Origin: Nocardioides alpinus
GTDB lineage: Bacteria > Actinomycetota > Actinomycetes > Propionibacteriales > Nocardioidaceae
NCBI RefSeq assembly: GCF_900112035.1
Contig: NZ_FOKC01000005.1
Coordinates: 1 to 64,000 of the forward strand
Length of the DNA: 64,000 bases
Direction of reading: 5' to 3'
Positions within the stretch are counted from its first letter, which is position 1; every line of letters begins with the position of its first letter. The translations under genes were made by a program, and so were the position numbers. Below the pieces are notes generated by a model. The model worked only from the letters and a program-made list of their open reading frames with translations. It made no database searches and was not told where the DNA came from. Below, one piece after another: positions 16,792-26,195 of this stretch.

Positions 16792-17261
16792 TTCCGCAGC
16801 TCCAGGATCGTCTTGCCGACGCGGACCTGGACCCCGAGCCCGATGGTGGTGGGCTGGGTGATGCGCACCGGCCCGACGTAGGTGCCGTTGGTCGAGCCGA
16901 GGTCCTCCACGAACCACTCGTCGCCGCTGGCGGCGATGCGGGCGTGGCGGGTGGAGACGTAGTCGTCGTCGAGCTTGATCGCCGCGTCGCTGCCGCGACC
17001 GATGAGGAGCGGGGCGTCGGCGAGCTCGGCGCGGGTGCCGGGGTTCTCGCCCTCGACCACGAGCAGGTGGGTGGGCGCACCGCGTCGCGGCTTGCGGGCC
17101 TTGCCGGGCTTGCGCTCGGCCTTGGGTGCGCCGCCCCGGGCGGACTCGGGGACGCGCGCGCCGAACATGTCGGAGCGGATCACCGAGATCGCCGAGAGCA
17201 CGAAGATCCAGAGGATCGCCAGGAAGGCGGCCCGGATCAGGAAGAGGGTCAGCTCAGACAT
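16788..17261 (-). CDS. fhaB: FHA-domain protein FhaB
   Basis: 157 aa: an N-terminal membrane helix (LTLFLIRAAFLAILWIFVLSA), a basic Lys/Arg-rich linker, and a C-terminal FHA domain that binds phosphothreonine, with LLIGRGSDAAI, STRHARI and GSTNGTYV. FHA proteins of this cluster read out PknA/PknB phosphorylation at sites of wall synthesis. It overlaps fhaA by 8 bp and pstP by 4 bp, so translation is coupled along the operon. Confidence 0.93.
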   Translation of the reverse strand: MSELTLFLIRAAFLAILWIFVLSAISVIRSDMFGARVPESARGGAPKAERKPGKARKPRRGAPTHLLVVEGENPGTRAELADAPLLIGRGSDAAIKLDDDYVSTRHARIAASGDEWFVEDLGSTNGTYVGPVRITQPTTIGLGVQVRVGKTILELRK

Positions 17262-17970
17262 TCCAGCCCCCGGCCTCGTCGCGACCTCCGTCGATGCGGA
17301 CGGTCATCTCGGTGTGCCCGATCTTGATGGTCGAGCCGTCACGCAGGCGGGCGCGGGTGACCTTGGAGCCGTCGACCAGGATGCCGTTGGTCGAGCCGAG
17401 GTCGACCGCGTCCACCCCGTCGATGCTGACCTCGAGCTCGAGGTGGCGCCGGCTGACGCCTGGGTCGTTGATCCGGAGGTCGGCCTCGGTGCCACGGCCG
17501 ATGACCAGGCCCGGCGGGCGCAGCGGGTGGCGGGTGCCGTTGACCTCGAGGGTGGCGTGCGAGGAGCGCGTACGGGTGCGTTGGTCGTTGTCGGTCACGC
17601 TCGCCTGCGCCTTGCTGCGGATGCGGAACCGTCCCGTGGTCAGGTCGTCGGCGGACTCGAAGGCCACCGAGATCGGGCCGGTGAAGACATAGCCCTGGGC
17701 GTCGGCGTGGTCCTGGAGCTGGTCGACCAGGTCCTGCTCGAGGGCGCGGCCGAGGCCGACGATGCGGTCGAGGTCGGTCACGGAGAGCTCGACGTGGAAG
17801 TCGTTGGGCACGAGCCGGCGTTGGCGGCTGAGCACCTGGGCGTTGTTGTCGCACTCGCGCTGCAGGGCCGCGGCGATCTCCACGGGCTGCACGGCGCTGC
17901 GGAAGGCTCGGGCGAAGACGCCGGAGATGACCTGCTCGAGTCGGTGCTCGAACCGCTGAAGGGCGTTCAC
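17254..17970 (-). CDS. fhaA: FHA-domain protein FhaA with DUF3662 N-terminus
   Basis: First gene of the operon, 238 aa. The N-terminal DUF3662 domain (LQRFEHRLEQVISGVFARAF to about residue 120) precedes a C-terminal FHA domain with LVIGRGTEADLRI, SRRHLEL and GSTNGILVDG. Mycobacterial FhaA binds the pseudokinase domain of MviN and regulates lipid II flipping. I choose GTG 17970 because AGGAGG lies six bases upstream; an adjacent GTG at 17973 is only three bases from it. The spacer between the domains is much shorter than in the 500-aa mycobacterial protein. Confidence 0.92.
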   Translation of the reverse strand: MNALQRFEHRLEQVISGVFARAFRSAVQPVEIAAALQRECDNNAQVLSRQRRLVPNDFHVELSVTDLDRIVGLGRALEQDLVDQLQDHADAQGYVFTGPISVAFESADDLTTGRFRIRSKAQASVTDNDQRTRTRSSHATLEVNGTRHPLRPPGLVIGRGTEADLRINDPGVSRRHLELEVSIDGVDAVDLGSTNGILVDGSKVTRARLRDGSTIKIGHTEMTVRIDGGRDEAGGWNV

Positions 17971-18032
17971 CACGGGCCTCCTTTCCGCACGCTCACGTCG
18001 CATCGTCGTAGTGGGCAGGCTTCACACACCGC

Positions 18033-18062
18033 CCGGCCGGTGCCGCCGAGCGTACCGGCCGG
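18033..18062 (-). promoter_or_regulatory. Hairpin in the leader region of the fha-pkn operon
   Basis: CCGGCCGGT (18033-18041) pairs with ACCGGCCGG (18054-18062) with a 12-nt loop. It lies 60-90 bases upstream of fhaA, in the only sizeable gap before the seven-gene operon, so it is in the untranslated leader or the promoter. No clear -10/-35 pair could be assigned. Confidence 0.35.
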
Positions 18063-18191
18063 TCGCGCTCGCGCGACGGTGCCGCCCCGCCGAACGGGTG
18101 AATGCGGACCCGCGTCCGGCGGGAGGCTCGCGGTGGGCCCGGCCGATTGGGAGCGTCCCCTGAGCGTGGGGTATCTTTGCCGCTGCTTCTC

Positions 18192-18274
18192 GCGCGAGTG
18201 GCGGAACGGCAGACGCGCTGCGTTCAGGTCGCAGTGTCCGAAAGGGCGTGGGGGTTCAAATCCCCCCTCGCGCA
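18192..18274 (+). tRNA. tRNA-Leu (anticodon CAG)
   Basis: A class II tRNA of 83 nt. The acceptor stem is GCGCGAG/CTCGCGC, the anticodon stem CTGCG/CGCAG encloses the loop TTCAGGT with anticodon CAG, a long variable arm follows (TGTCCGAAAGGGCG), and the T arm is GGGGG-TTCAAAT-CCCCC. The discriminator is A; CCA is not encoded. A TATCTT hexamer at 18172-18177 is a likely -10. This tRNA follows fhaA in many actinobacteria. Confidence 0.96.
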
Positions 18275-18336
18275 CAGATCGAAGGCCCCGGATCCCGGGG
18301 CCTTCGTCGTTTCTGGGGCTGCGTCATGCTCGGGCC

Positions 18337-18630
18337 ATGGCGGAACCGACCGAGGACGAGAAGTGGCTCGTCGTGGACGGCCGGCGCTGGCGGCGTACGG
18401 ATCCCGAGATCCCCGAGGCCGAGCTCGCCCGCCTGAAGTCGCACCTCGGTCGCGGCCGCTCGGGCGTCCGCACGGCTGCGGACGACGCCGAGCTCGCGGC
18501 GACGCGCCACCGCACCCAGCTGGCCAAGGTCGGCCTCGGGGAGCGGGGTACGCCGTGGTGGGAGCAGTCGGGCGCCGAGCGTCGGGAGCGCTGGGAGTCA
18601 GCGCTGACCGAGCTCGACGCCCTCGACTGA
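18337..18630 (+). CDS. Small conserved actinobacterial protein, unknown function
   Basis: The 97-aa charged protein (EDEKWLVVDGRRWRRTDPEI) resembles a family annotated, without evidence, as biopolymer transporter Tol. It has no membrane segment. WLVxxGRRWRxTDP and the later GTPWWEQ are the recognisable parts. ATG 18337 lies 6 nt after CATGCT (18325-18330), compatible with a leaderless mRNA; the frame is open much further upstream but overlaps the tRNA gene. It ends directly against the convergent LysM gene. Confidence 0.72.
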   Translation: MAEPTEDEKWLVVDGRRWRRTDPEIPEAELARLKSHLGRGRSGVRTAADDAELAATRHRTQLAKVGLGERGTPWWEQSGAERRERWESALTELDALD

Positions 18631-19227
18631 CTACTTCGGGATGCGGATCTTCTGTCCGGGGAAGATCAGGTCCGGGTTGTCGATGTTGTTGACCCGTGCG
18701 AGCACGTGGTAGTCCACGCCGTGCCGGGCGCCGATCTCGGAGAGCGTGTCTCCCGACTTCACGGTGTAGACCTCGTCGGCGTGCGCCGCTTCGCGGGCGT
18801 CCTGACGGGCCTCCTGGCGGGCGTCCTGACGGGCCTCCTGGCGCTCCTCCTGGCGCTCCTCGCGGGCCTCCTGGCGTTCTTCCTGCCGCTTCTCCTTGCG
18901 GGCGTTGGCCTTCTCGATGGCGCGTTGGGCACGCTCGTCGGCCTTGCGGTCGGCCGCAGCGGCCTCCTCCTGCGCCTTCTGGGCCTCGGCCTCGGCGTCC
19001 TGGCGAGCCTGGTCGGCCTGCGCCTTCTCCTCGTCGGTGGCGGTCGGAAGACCGGCCTTGTTCGCGGCCTCGTCGGCCTTGCGGCGCGCCTCGTCGGCGC
19101 GGGCCTGCGCCTCGACCTTGGCCTTGTCGGCCTCAGCCTGCGCCTCTTCGGCCTCCTTGCGTGCCTCGTCCGCCGCCTCGGCGTCGTCGGTGGTCAGCGC
19201 GTCCTTGATCTTGTCCCACACGGACAT
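18631..19227 (-). CDS. LysM-domain protein with long charged helix
   Basis: 198 aa. Residues about 10-140 form a highly charged Ala/Glu/Arg/Lys helix, with a run of EERQEAR/QEARQDAR heptad-like units, and residues about 150-197 are a single LysM domain (YTVKSGDTLSEIGARHGVDY to FPGQKIRIPK). LysM binds N-acetylglucosamine polymers, but there is no signal peptide, so the protein is either cytosolic (as E. coli YgaU) or exported by an unseen route. AGAGG precedes the ATG. The repeat-encoding DNA (18790-18900) is internally repetitive. Confidence 0.82.
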   Translation of the reverse strand: MSVWDKIKDALTTDDAEAADEARKEAEEAQAEADKAKVEAQARADEARRKADEAANKAGLPTATDEEKAQADQARQDAEAEAQKAQEEAAAADRKADERAQRAIEKANARKEKRQEERQEAREERQEERQEARQDARQEARQDAREAAHADEVYTVKSGDTLSEIGARHGVDYHVLARVNNIDNPDLIFPGQKIRIPK

Positions 19228-19367
19228 CAGGTGGTCCTCTCGTTGAGCCCGACGGGGTGGTCCCCGTCAGCTGGGCCGTCCTCGAACGTAGGCCGCGGCC
19301 GCCCGCCCCACCACGCACCCACAGGTGAGGCGCTGGACGAGGTGGACGTCCTCGGCATACTCGCGGC

Positions 19368-20027
19368 GTGACCGACACTGACGATCCCGGCTCCCACCCC
19401 CAGGCCCCGCAGCCCAGCGCCGAAGTCCTCGCCGAGCCGATGCGGTCGCGCTGGAGCGCAAGCGTGTACGACGACCAGCACCGGCTCAGCGAGGGTGAGA
19501 TCGAGACCCTGCTGCGCGCGGCGCAGTGGGCGCCGAGCGCAGGCAACAGCCAGCCGTGGGTGGTCTTCGTCTGCGTCCCGGGGACGGCCAACCACGACCG
19601 GCTCGTCGCCACCCTCAGCCGCGGCAACTCCGGCTGGGTGCCGCGGGCGTCAGTCGTGTTCGTCACCGCCGCCCACGTGCGGACCGGCGAGGAGCCCGAC
19701 GCCCCGGCGTACAGCGACTACGCGCTCCACGACGTCGGGCAGGCCGCCGCCCACCTCACGCTGCAGGCGCGGTCGCTGGGCCTGCACGCCCACCAGTTCG
19801 CAGGTTTCGACCACGACGCGCTCGCCGAGGCGCTCGAACTACCTCCCACCCACCGGCTGGTCGCCGGCATCGCGGTCGGCGTGCTGGGCGACCCCGCGGA
19901 CGTCGACGAGCGCACCGCCGCCCGCGACCACCGCGACCGCGTGCGCAAGCCGCTGGGGGAGTGGGCCTTCGGTGGCCGGTTCGGTGAGGCACCGGTTGCC
20001 GACGGGCTGGCAGACTCGGTGTCATGA
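19368..20027 (+). CDS. Nitroreductase-family FMN enzyme
   Basis: 219 aa, FMN-dependent nitroreductase fold. FMN-contact motifs are MRSRWSASVYDD (the S-R-S/W-S-R-like start), RAAQWAPSAGNSQPW, and DVGQAAAHLTLQARSLGLHAHQ (seen in parts). It may reduce quinones or nitro compounds with NAD(P)H. The GTG start lies 6 nt after CATACT (19356-19361), consistent with a leaderless mRNA. It overlaps the glutathione peroxidase gene by 4 bp, so an oxidative-stress operon is likely. Confidence 0.85.
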   Translation: MTDTDDPGSHPQAPQPSAEVLAEPMRSRWSASVYDDQHRLSEGEIETLLRAAQWAPSAGNSQPWVVFVCVPGTANHDRLVATLSRGNSGWVPRASVVFVTAAHVRTGEEPDAPAYSDYALHDVGQAAAHLTLQARSLGLHAHQFAGFDHDALAEALELPPTHRLVAGIAVGVLGDPADVDERTAARDHRDRVRKPLGEWAFGGRFGEAPVADGLADSVS

Positions 20028-20500
20028 CGACTCTCTCCGACTTCTCGGCGCCTGCCATCGACGGCACGGACACGGACCTCTCGCAGTACGACGGCAAGGT
20101 CGTGCTCGTGGTCAACACCGCCTCCCAGTGCGGCTTCACCGGCCAGTACAAGGGCCTCCAGCAGCTCCAGGACACCTACGCCGACCAGGGCCTGGTCGTC
20201 CTCGGCTTCCCGTGCGACCAGTTCGGGGGCCAGGAGCCGGGCAACGAGGCGGAGATCTCGGACTTCTGCGAGCGCAACTTCGGCGTGACCTTCCCGCTGT
20301 TCTCGAAGGTCGACGTCAACGGCGACGACGCGCACCCGCTCTTCGAGTGGCTGAAGGACTCCAAGGGCGGGATGCTCGGGTCCAAGATCAAGTGGAACTT
20401 CACCAAGTTCCTCGTCGGCCGTGACGGCAAGGTGATCGACCGCTTCGCGCCGACCACCGAGCCCGAGAAGCTCAGCAAGGACATCGAGAAGGCGCTGTGA
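20024..20500 (+). CDS. Glutathione peroxidase family protein (Cys type)
   Basis: 158-aa thiol peroxidase. The peroxidatic Cys is in NTASQCGFTGQY, the conserved Gln in FPCDQFGGQEPG, and the Trp/Asn in KWNFTKFLV; there is no selenocysteine codon. Actinobacteria generally lack glutathione, and such enzymes usually take electrons from thioredoxin, so the name does not fix the reductant. It is coupled to the nitroreductase upstream and to a secreted beta-helix protein downstream by 4-bp overlaps. Confidence 0.93.
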   Translation: MTTLSDFSAPAIDGTDTDLSQYDGKVVLVVNTASQCGFTGQYKGLQQLQDTYADQGLVVLGFPCDQFGGQEPGNEAEISDFCERNFGVTFPLFSKVDVNGDDAHPLFEWLKDSKGGMLGSKIKWNFTKFLVGRDGKVIDRFAPTTEPEKLSKDIEKAL

Positions 20501-21531
20501 TCCGCGCCGGCGTCCTCGTCGCGGCGATCGCCGCGGTGGTGGCGTCGGCGGCTCCGGTGGCTCCGGCGGGGGCGTCGGGTGCGTCGGGTTTCGACACGGG
20601 CGCTGGGCGCCCTGCTCAACCGGCGATGGCGCGCGCGGCCGTCACGGTGGTCGGATCGGGCACCCCAGGCTCCTGCACGTCGCGCGCCGTCGTACGCGCC
20701 GTTGCCGCGGGTGGCCGGATCTCCTTCGACTGCGGTCCGCAGCCGGTGACGATCGCGATGAAGAAGACCGCCAAGGTCGTGAACACCGCAGCGTCGGTCG
20801 TGCTCGACGGCGGCGGGCTGGTCACGTTGAGCGGGCAGGGCCAGCGCCGCATCCTCTACATGAACACCTGCGACCGTGCGCAGGTCTGGACGACGTCGCA
20901 CTGCAACGACCAGGCCGAGCCGAAGCTGGTGGTCAGGCGGATGCGCCTCGTCGCCGGCAACGCCACCGGCGAGACCACCGACGGCGGCGGAGGTGGCGCG
21001 ATCTTCGTGCGCGGAGGTCGGCTCAGGATCCTCGACTCCACGTTCGCCGACAACCGCTGCGACCGCACCGGCCCCGACCTCGGCGGGGGCGCCGTGCGCG
21101 TGCTGGACCAGTACGCCGACCGCGCCGTCGTCGTACGCCGCTCCACCTTCACGGGCGGACGCTGCAGCAACGGCTCGGCGCTGAGCAGCATCGGCGTCTC
21201 GTGGCGCATCAGTGACTCGACCTTCACCGACAACCGCGCCCTCGGCCGCGGCGCGAACCCCTCGCGCAACGGCACGCCCGGCGGCGGCTCAGGGGGTGCG
21301 GTCTACCTCGACGGCAACGCGATCCACCTCGACATCGAGGACTCCACCTTCACCGGCAACCACGCCCGCGAGGGCGGCGGCGCGATCTTCTTCGTCTCCA
21401 ACGACCGCACCGGGACGCTCACGATCGACGGCTCGCGGCTCACCGACAACCCCAGCGAGGGCTTCGAGACCCTGCCCGGGATCTTCTTCCTCGGCGCAAG
21501 CCGGACGATCACCGACTCGGTCGTGAGCTAG
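20497..21531 (+). CDS. Secreted right-handed beta-helix protein
   Basis: 344 aa. A signal peptide (MIRAGVLVAAIAAVVASAAP) leads into an Ala/Gly-rich stretch and then a solenoid of short strands with repeated DSTFxDN and FTGN/FTDN turns, as in polymorphic outer-membrane or pectin-lyase-like beta helices. No catalytic residues are recognisable. Residues 31-43 (SGFDTGAGRPAQP), just after the likely cleavage site, are encoded by a copy of the window's interspersed repeat. The GTG start overlaps the peroxidase stop; the TAG stop overlaps the converging gene's TAG by three bases. Confidence 0.72.
   Translation: MIRAGVLVAAIAAVVASAAPVAPAGASGASGFDTGAGRPAQPAMARAAVTVVGSGTPGSCTSRAVVRAVAAGGRISFDCGPQPVTIAMKKTAKVVNTAASVVLDGGGLVTLSGQGQRRILYMNTCDRAQVWTTSHCNDQAEPKLVVRRMRLVAGNATGETTDGGGGGAIFVRGGRLRILDSTFADNRCDRTGPDLGGGAVRVLDQYADRAVVVRRSTFTGGRCSNGSALSSIGVSWRISDSTFTDNRALGRGANPSRNGTPGGGSGGAVYLDGNAIHLDIEDSTFTGNHAREGGGAIFFVSNDRTGTLTIDGSRLTDNPSEGFETLPGIFFLGASRTITDSVVS
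20587..20625 (+). repeat. Interspersed repeat copy inside the beta-helix gene
   Basis: GGTTTCGACACGGG (20587-20600) and CCTGCTCAACCGGCG (20611-20625) match the two ends of the repeat at 59194-59231. The centre is the hairpin GGGCGC-TG-GGCGCCC. It is in frame with the gene and encodes its post-signal-peptide segment. Confidence 0.8.
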
Positions 21532-22790
21532 AGGGTCGGGGCGTCCGGTCCGACGCGCTCGGACAGCCACTCGGCCACCTGCGCCTCCGTCGGCGCGAGC
21601 CCGTCGGAGATGACGTGGGGGGCGACGCGGGAGAAGTAGTCGGTGACCATGCTGTCCGACTCGCGCACCAGCATCCCGGCGGCCTCGCCGTCGACGATCC
21701 ACGAGCCGAGGACGACGCGGTTGCCCTCGAAGCTCGGGAGGTCAGTGTAGGCCTGGTAGACCCAGCCCTCGTCGCCGTAGCCGCCGGGCATCACGACGTC
21801 CTCGATCATGTCGTCGAGGTGGATGCGGATGTTGTCGCCCTCGCGTCCGTGCAGGGGCTTGGCGACCCAGCGCTCGAGGTCGCGCGGCTCGTCGAAGTAC
21901 GCCGGCAGCAGGAGGCGGTGGTGGGGATAGAGCTCCCACAGCACGGGCAGCAGCGCCTTGGTGCTGAGCAGGACCTTCCACGCCGGCTCGATCCACCGGG
22001 TGGGGCGCGCCTCCGCCCGCTCGACGACGTACTGGCCGAAGGGCTCGGCGAGCATCTCCTCCCAGGCGTAGAGCTTGAACGCGTTGCGGATCGGCTCGTC
22101 GTGGACGTCGCGGTACTCCCGCGCGTCGGGGTTCCAGCCCACCTCGGCCATCGGGTGCGCCAGGGCGAGCCAGCCGCCCTGGATGGCGGCGTCCATCAGG
22201 TAGTGGACGGTCATCTCCATCTCGCCGCCGTCGTAGGAGTCCTCCTCGCCGAGGTCGTAGAGGAAGTGCATCCGGTCGCCGTCGAAGCGGCCCGAGCGGC
22301 GCAGCTTGCGCCAGCCGGCGACGAGCCGGTCGTGGACCGAGTTCCACTGGTCCATCTCCGGCATCACGTCCTCCATCCAGTTCCACTGGATGATCCCGGT
22401 CTCCACGAGCCCGGTGGGGGTGTCGCCGTTGATCTCGAGCATCTTGATCGCGCCGTCGGCGCCGTAGGCCAGGTCGAAGCGCGCGTAGAGCGCCGGGTCG
22501 CCGGCCTCCACCGAGCGGCGTACGACGTCCAGCGAGCCGGGCGGCAGGCCGAGGCGCTCGTCGCTCATCGTGGTGGCCATGTGGGAGACGGCCGCCAGGC
22601 ACATCGCCCACAGCTCCTCGGTGGCGGTCTCGAGCGCCTCCACCTCCTCCATGGTCACCTCGTACCAGGCGTCCTCGTTCCAGTAGGGGAGCTCGGAGCC
22701 GTCCGGCATCTTGGTGACGGGGAAGACCAGGCCCTGCTCGACGACGGTCTCGCGCCAGCCCTCACGGGCCTTCGAGCGGTGGCGCCACAT
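21528..22790 (-). CDS. Glutathionylspermidine synthase-like ATP-grasp ligase
   Basis: 420 aa, GSP_synth family (E. coli YjfC/YgiC and the synthetase half of Gsp). The ATP-grasp domain shows LEINGDTPTGLVETG, KVLLSTKALLPVLWEL, WVAKPLHGREGDNI and GSWIVDGEAAGMLVRE. Family members join an amine to a carboxylate with ATP; this one lacks the amidase domain of true Gsp. It closes an operon with a DUF350 membrane protein, a small lipoprotein and a K+ channel, so it is more likely to modify a surface or membrane component than to make glutathionylspermidine. The acceptor is unknown. Confidence 0.88.
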   Translation of the reverse strand: MWRHRSKAREGWRETVVEQGLVFPVTKMPDGSELPYWNEDAWYEVTMEEVEALETATEELWAMCLAAVSHMATTMSDERLGLPPGSLDVVRRSVEAGDPALYARFDLAYGADGAIKMLEINGDTPTGLVETGIIQWNWMEDVMPEMDQWNSVHDRLVAGWRKLRRSGRFDGDRMHFLYDLGEEDSYDGGEMEMTVHYLMDAAIQGGWLALAHPMAEVGWNPDAREYRDVHDEPIRNAFKLYAWEEMLAEPFGQYVVERAEARPTRWIEPAWKVLLSTKALLPVLWELYPHHRLLLPAYFDEPRDLERWVAKPLHGREGDNIRIHLDDMIEDVVMPGGYGDEGWVYQAYTDLPSFEGNRVVLGSWIVDGEAAGMLVRESDSMVTDYFSRVAPHVISDGLAPTEAQVAEWLSERVGPDAPTL

Positions 22791-22800
22791 CAGGCGGTCC

Positions 22801-23259
22801 TCACGCGATGGAGGCGCAGACGATGGCGCCCACGGACAGCGCCACGGACGCCGCGACGTAGGCCAGCGGTCGCACCGGGCCGGGCTCGGTGACGATCTTG
22901 CGGAGGTTGCCCGGCGTGATTGCCTCGACGGCGAAGAACATCAGCGTGTTGAGGGCGATGCCGAGCGCCCCGAAGCTGATGGTCCACGCGAGCGCCCACC
23001 CGAGGGACGTCTCGCCGTTGGTCCAGATCGCGGTGAAGAGCACGGCCGCGTTGGAGACCAGCCAGGCCGAGGTGACGACGCCGGCCGAGCGGGAGTGCGC
23101 GTGCACCGACTCCATGCCGTTCTCGTCGACCCCGCGCAGGTGGGTGCCGAGGTGGCCGGGCGTGGCTAGGTCGAGGACGTAGTAGGCCGCGACGAGCATC
23201 GCGCCGCCGACGAGGGCATAGGCGACGGCGTGGGCGAGGGCGTTGAGCAGGTCGGTCAC
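22801..23259 (-). CDS. DUF350 (YjfL-like) membrane protein
   Basis: 152 aa with four membrane helices: the first two (ALVGGAMLVAAYYVLDL and SAWLVSNAAVLFTAIW) frame the loop with TPGHLGTHLRG. The second DUF350 half includes ALNTLMFFAVEAITPGNLRK. The family has no proven function but is repeatedly found beside GSP_synth-like ligases, as here (10-bp gap). It may present the ligase substrate at the membrane. Confidence 0.85.
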   Translation of the reverse strand: MTDLLNALAHAVAYALVGGAMLVAAYYVLDLATPGHLGTHLRGVDENGMESVHAHSRSAGVVTSAWLVSNAAVLFTAIWTNGETSLGWALAWTISFGALGIALNTLMFFAVEAITPGNLRKIVTEPGPVRPLAYVAASVALSVGAIVCASIA

Positions 23260-23316
23260 AGGTTCTCCTGGCAGCGGGTGGGAAGCGGCGTACGTCGGGT
23301 GGTGGCGGGGACCGGC

Positions 23317-23703
23317 TCAGCCGAAGCCGCGCGAGCTGCCGCCGAACCCGCCCTTGGTGGTGCTGGACTTGACGGTCTCGCCGCCGGTGGACGGCAGGCC
23401 GCCGCGCTGCACGGTGCCGTTGAGGCCGGTGCTGCTGAAGGTGCCTCCCGACGTCGTCGAGCCGACCGCGGGGACCCGGGAGCTGGCGCCGAGGTAGTAC
23501 CAGAAGAAGCCGGACCCGGTGCCGTTGTAGTCGGAGTCGTCGTCGCACTGGTCGTCCTCGACACGCTCCTGCGTGTCGGGGTCGACGCACACGGCGGCGT
23601 AGTCGGCGCTGGACGCGCACCCGGTGAGGGTGGAGGCCATGACCGCGGTGATCCCGAGCGAGATGCTCGTGGACCGCATGCGGCGGCGGGCGGTGCTGGT
23701 CAT
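23317..23703 (-). CDS. Small lipoprotein, possibly YgiB/DUF1190-like
   Basis: 128 aa. Arg-rich n-region, hydrophobic core and lipobox LTGC at about residues 24-27 mark a lipoprotein. The mature part has a short Cys-containing region (VCVDPDTQERVEDDQCDD), a GFFWYYLGASS stretch and a Gly/Ser/Thr-rich tail ending GGFGGSSRGFG. E. coli YgiB/YjfM have the same outline and the same neighbours (GSP_synth, DUF350), so I infer kinship; the sequence similarity itself is weak. It overlaps the channel gene by 4 bp. Confidence 0.62.
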   Translation of the reverse strand: MTSTARRRMRSTSISLGITAVMASTLTGCASSADYAAVCVDPDTQERVEDDQCDDDSDYNGTGSGFFWYYLGASSRVPAVGSTTSGGTFSSTGLNGTVQRGGLPSTGGETVKSSTTKGGFGGSSRGFG

Positions 23704-24275
23704 CGGGATCCTCCAGGGTCCGAGTGGGGGTGCTCCGTGAGGTTCTTCTGCGCGAACATGGCGAGCATCTGCTCGGCGACGTCGGTGCGGGCCGCGTCCG
23801 CGGCGTCGTACTCGGCGAGCCGCTGCTCGAGCCACTCGCGGCCGTGCTGGGCCTCGAGCGAGGCCATCGTCAGGTGCTCCATCCGGTCGATGCGCTCGTG
23901 GACGTCCTCGAGGACGGTCGCCACGGCGAGCGACTCCTTGTCGAAGACGAGGTTGGCGATGACGTGGCCGATGGCGATCGGCACGAACACCAGCATCGAC
24001 ACGATGAGGACCGCACCGATCGCGCGCCCGGCGGTGGTCGAGGGGTAGAAGTCGCCGTAGCCGACGGTCGAGCCGGTCACGATGCCCCACCACAGGCCCT
24101 CGATCGGGCCCTTGTCCTCGAGCACGGCATAGGTCAGCGAGCAGCCGACCCAGATCGCCAGCACCAGCAGCACCAGCAGGTGCGGGGCGTTGACGAGCGC
24201 GCGCAGCGGGCGCGTGAGGAAGCCCAACCGGTGCGCGACCACCGCATCCGCCTCGTCGACGTCGCTCTCAGCCAT
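23700..24275 (-). CDS. Two-helix potassium channel
   Basis: 191 aa. Two membrane helices (LLVLLVLAIWVGCSLTYAV and GAVLIVSMLVFVPIAIGHVIA) flank a pore loop with the selectivity filter STVGYGDFYP, exact for K+ channels. A C-terminal coiled coil (EDVHERIDRMEHL onwards) probably tetramerises the protein. It is first in the operon with the lipoprotein, DUF350 and the ATP-grasp ligase. No RCK/TrkA-N nucleotide domain is attached. Confidence 0.88.
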   Translation of the reverse strand: MAESDVDEADAVVAHRLGFLTRPLRALVNAPHLLVLLVLAIWVGCSLTYAVLEDKGPIEGLWWGIVTGSTVGYGDFYPSTTAGRAIGAVLIVSMLVFVPIAIGHVIANLVFDKESLAVATVLEDVHERIDRMEHLTMASLEAQHGREWLEQRLAEYDAADAARTDVAEQMLAMFAQKNLTEHPHSDPGGSR

Positions 24276-24349
24276 GTGCCCCCCGTTCGTGCCCGCGTCC
24301 TCGCGGGACTATAGGGCTTCCCTCCCGACGTACCGCCACACGTCGCGGG

Positions 24350-24631
24350 TCAGCCCGCCACGAGGTCGGCGTACTCCGGGTGCTTGCCGATGTAGGCCGC
24401 GATGTAGGGGCAGGACGGTACGACGCCCAGCCCGCGCGACCGGGCGTCGTCGAGCGCGCCGCGCGCCAGGGTGGCCGCGTGCCCCTGGCCGCTGAAGGCG
24501 GGGTCGACCTCGGTGTGGACGAGGGTGATCGTGTCGCCGCGCAGGCGGTGCACGACGAAGCCGACCACCGTGTCGCCGGAGCGCAGCTCGTAGCGATGGG
24601 CGTCGGGATTGTCGACGAACTCAATGTCCAC
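24350..24631 (-). CDS. Small GNAT-like acetyltransferase (YidJ/Gtn type)
   Basis: 93 aa. It is the short N-acetyltransferase form (Acetyltransf_CG): YELRSGDTVVGFVVHRL, HTEVDPAFSGQGHAATLARGAL (acetyl-CoA loop GQGHAA) and CPYIAAYIGKHPEY. GTG 24631 lies 6 nt after a minus-strand TACGCT (24638-24643), a leaderless arrangement; longer upstream frames have no homology. The substrate is not known for the family. Confidence 0.88.
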   Translation of the reverse strand: MDIEFVDNPDAHRYELRSGDTVVGFVVHRLRGDTITLVHTEVDPAFSGQGHAATLARGALDDARSRGLGVVPSCPYIAAYIGKHPEYADLVAG

Positions 24632-24691
24632 AACCCGAGCGTACGTCGAGGTGACTTGCCCGTAACCCCGAGGCCGGGGGAAGGTCAGCCC

Positions 24692-26071
<1,380 letters not shown>

Positions 26072-26195
26072 CTGCATGGCGCTCGATATTCGGTCCAGAC
26101 AGCGTCGGGCAGCAGCCTGACCTCACTCGGGGCTGCGGTCGGACTTCTGGGGGAAGTCTTGCGCGGTTGGGCTGTCGCAACGGCCTAATCGCGCG

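Noticed and set aside
20497..24275. A horizontally acquired island around the beta-helix and K+ channel genes
   Set aside because: Base composition and codon choice match the surroundings, and there are no integrase, tRNA junction or flanking direct repeats.
24625..24633. A further DnaA box (ATGTCCACA) upstream of the malic enzyme gene
   Set aside because: It is a single site with a mismatch at a key position and overlaps the GNAT start region; chance occurrence is likely.
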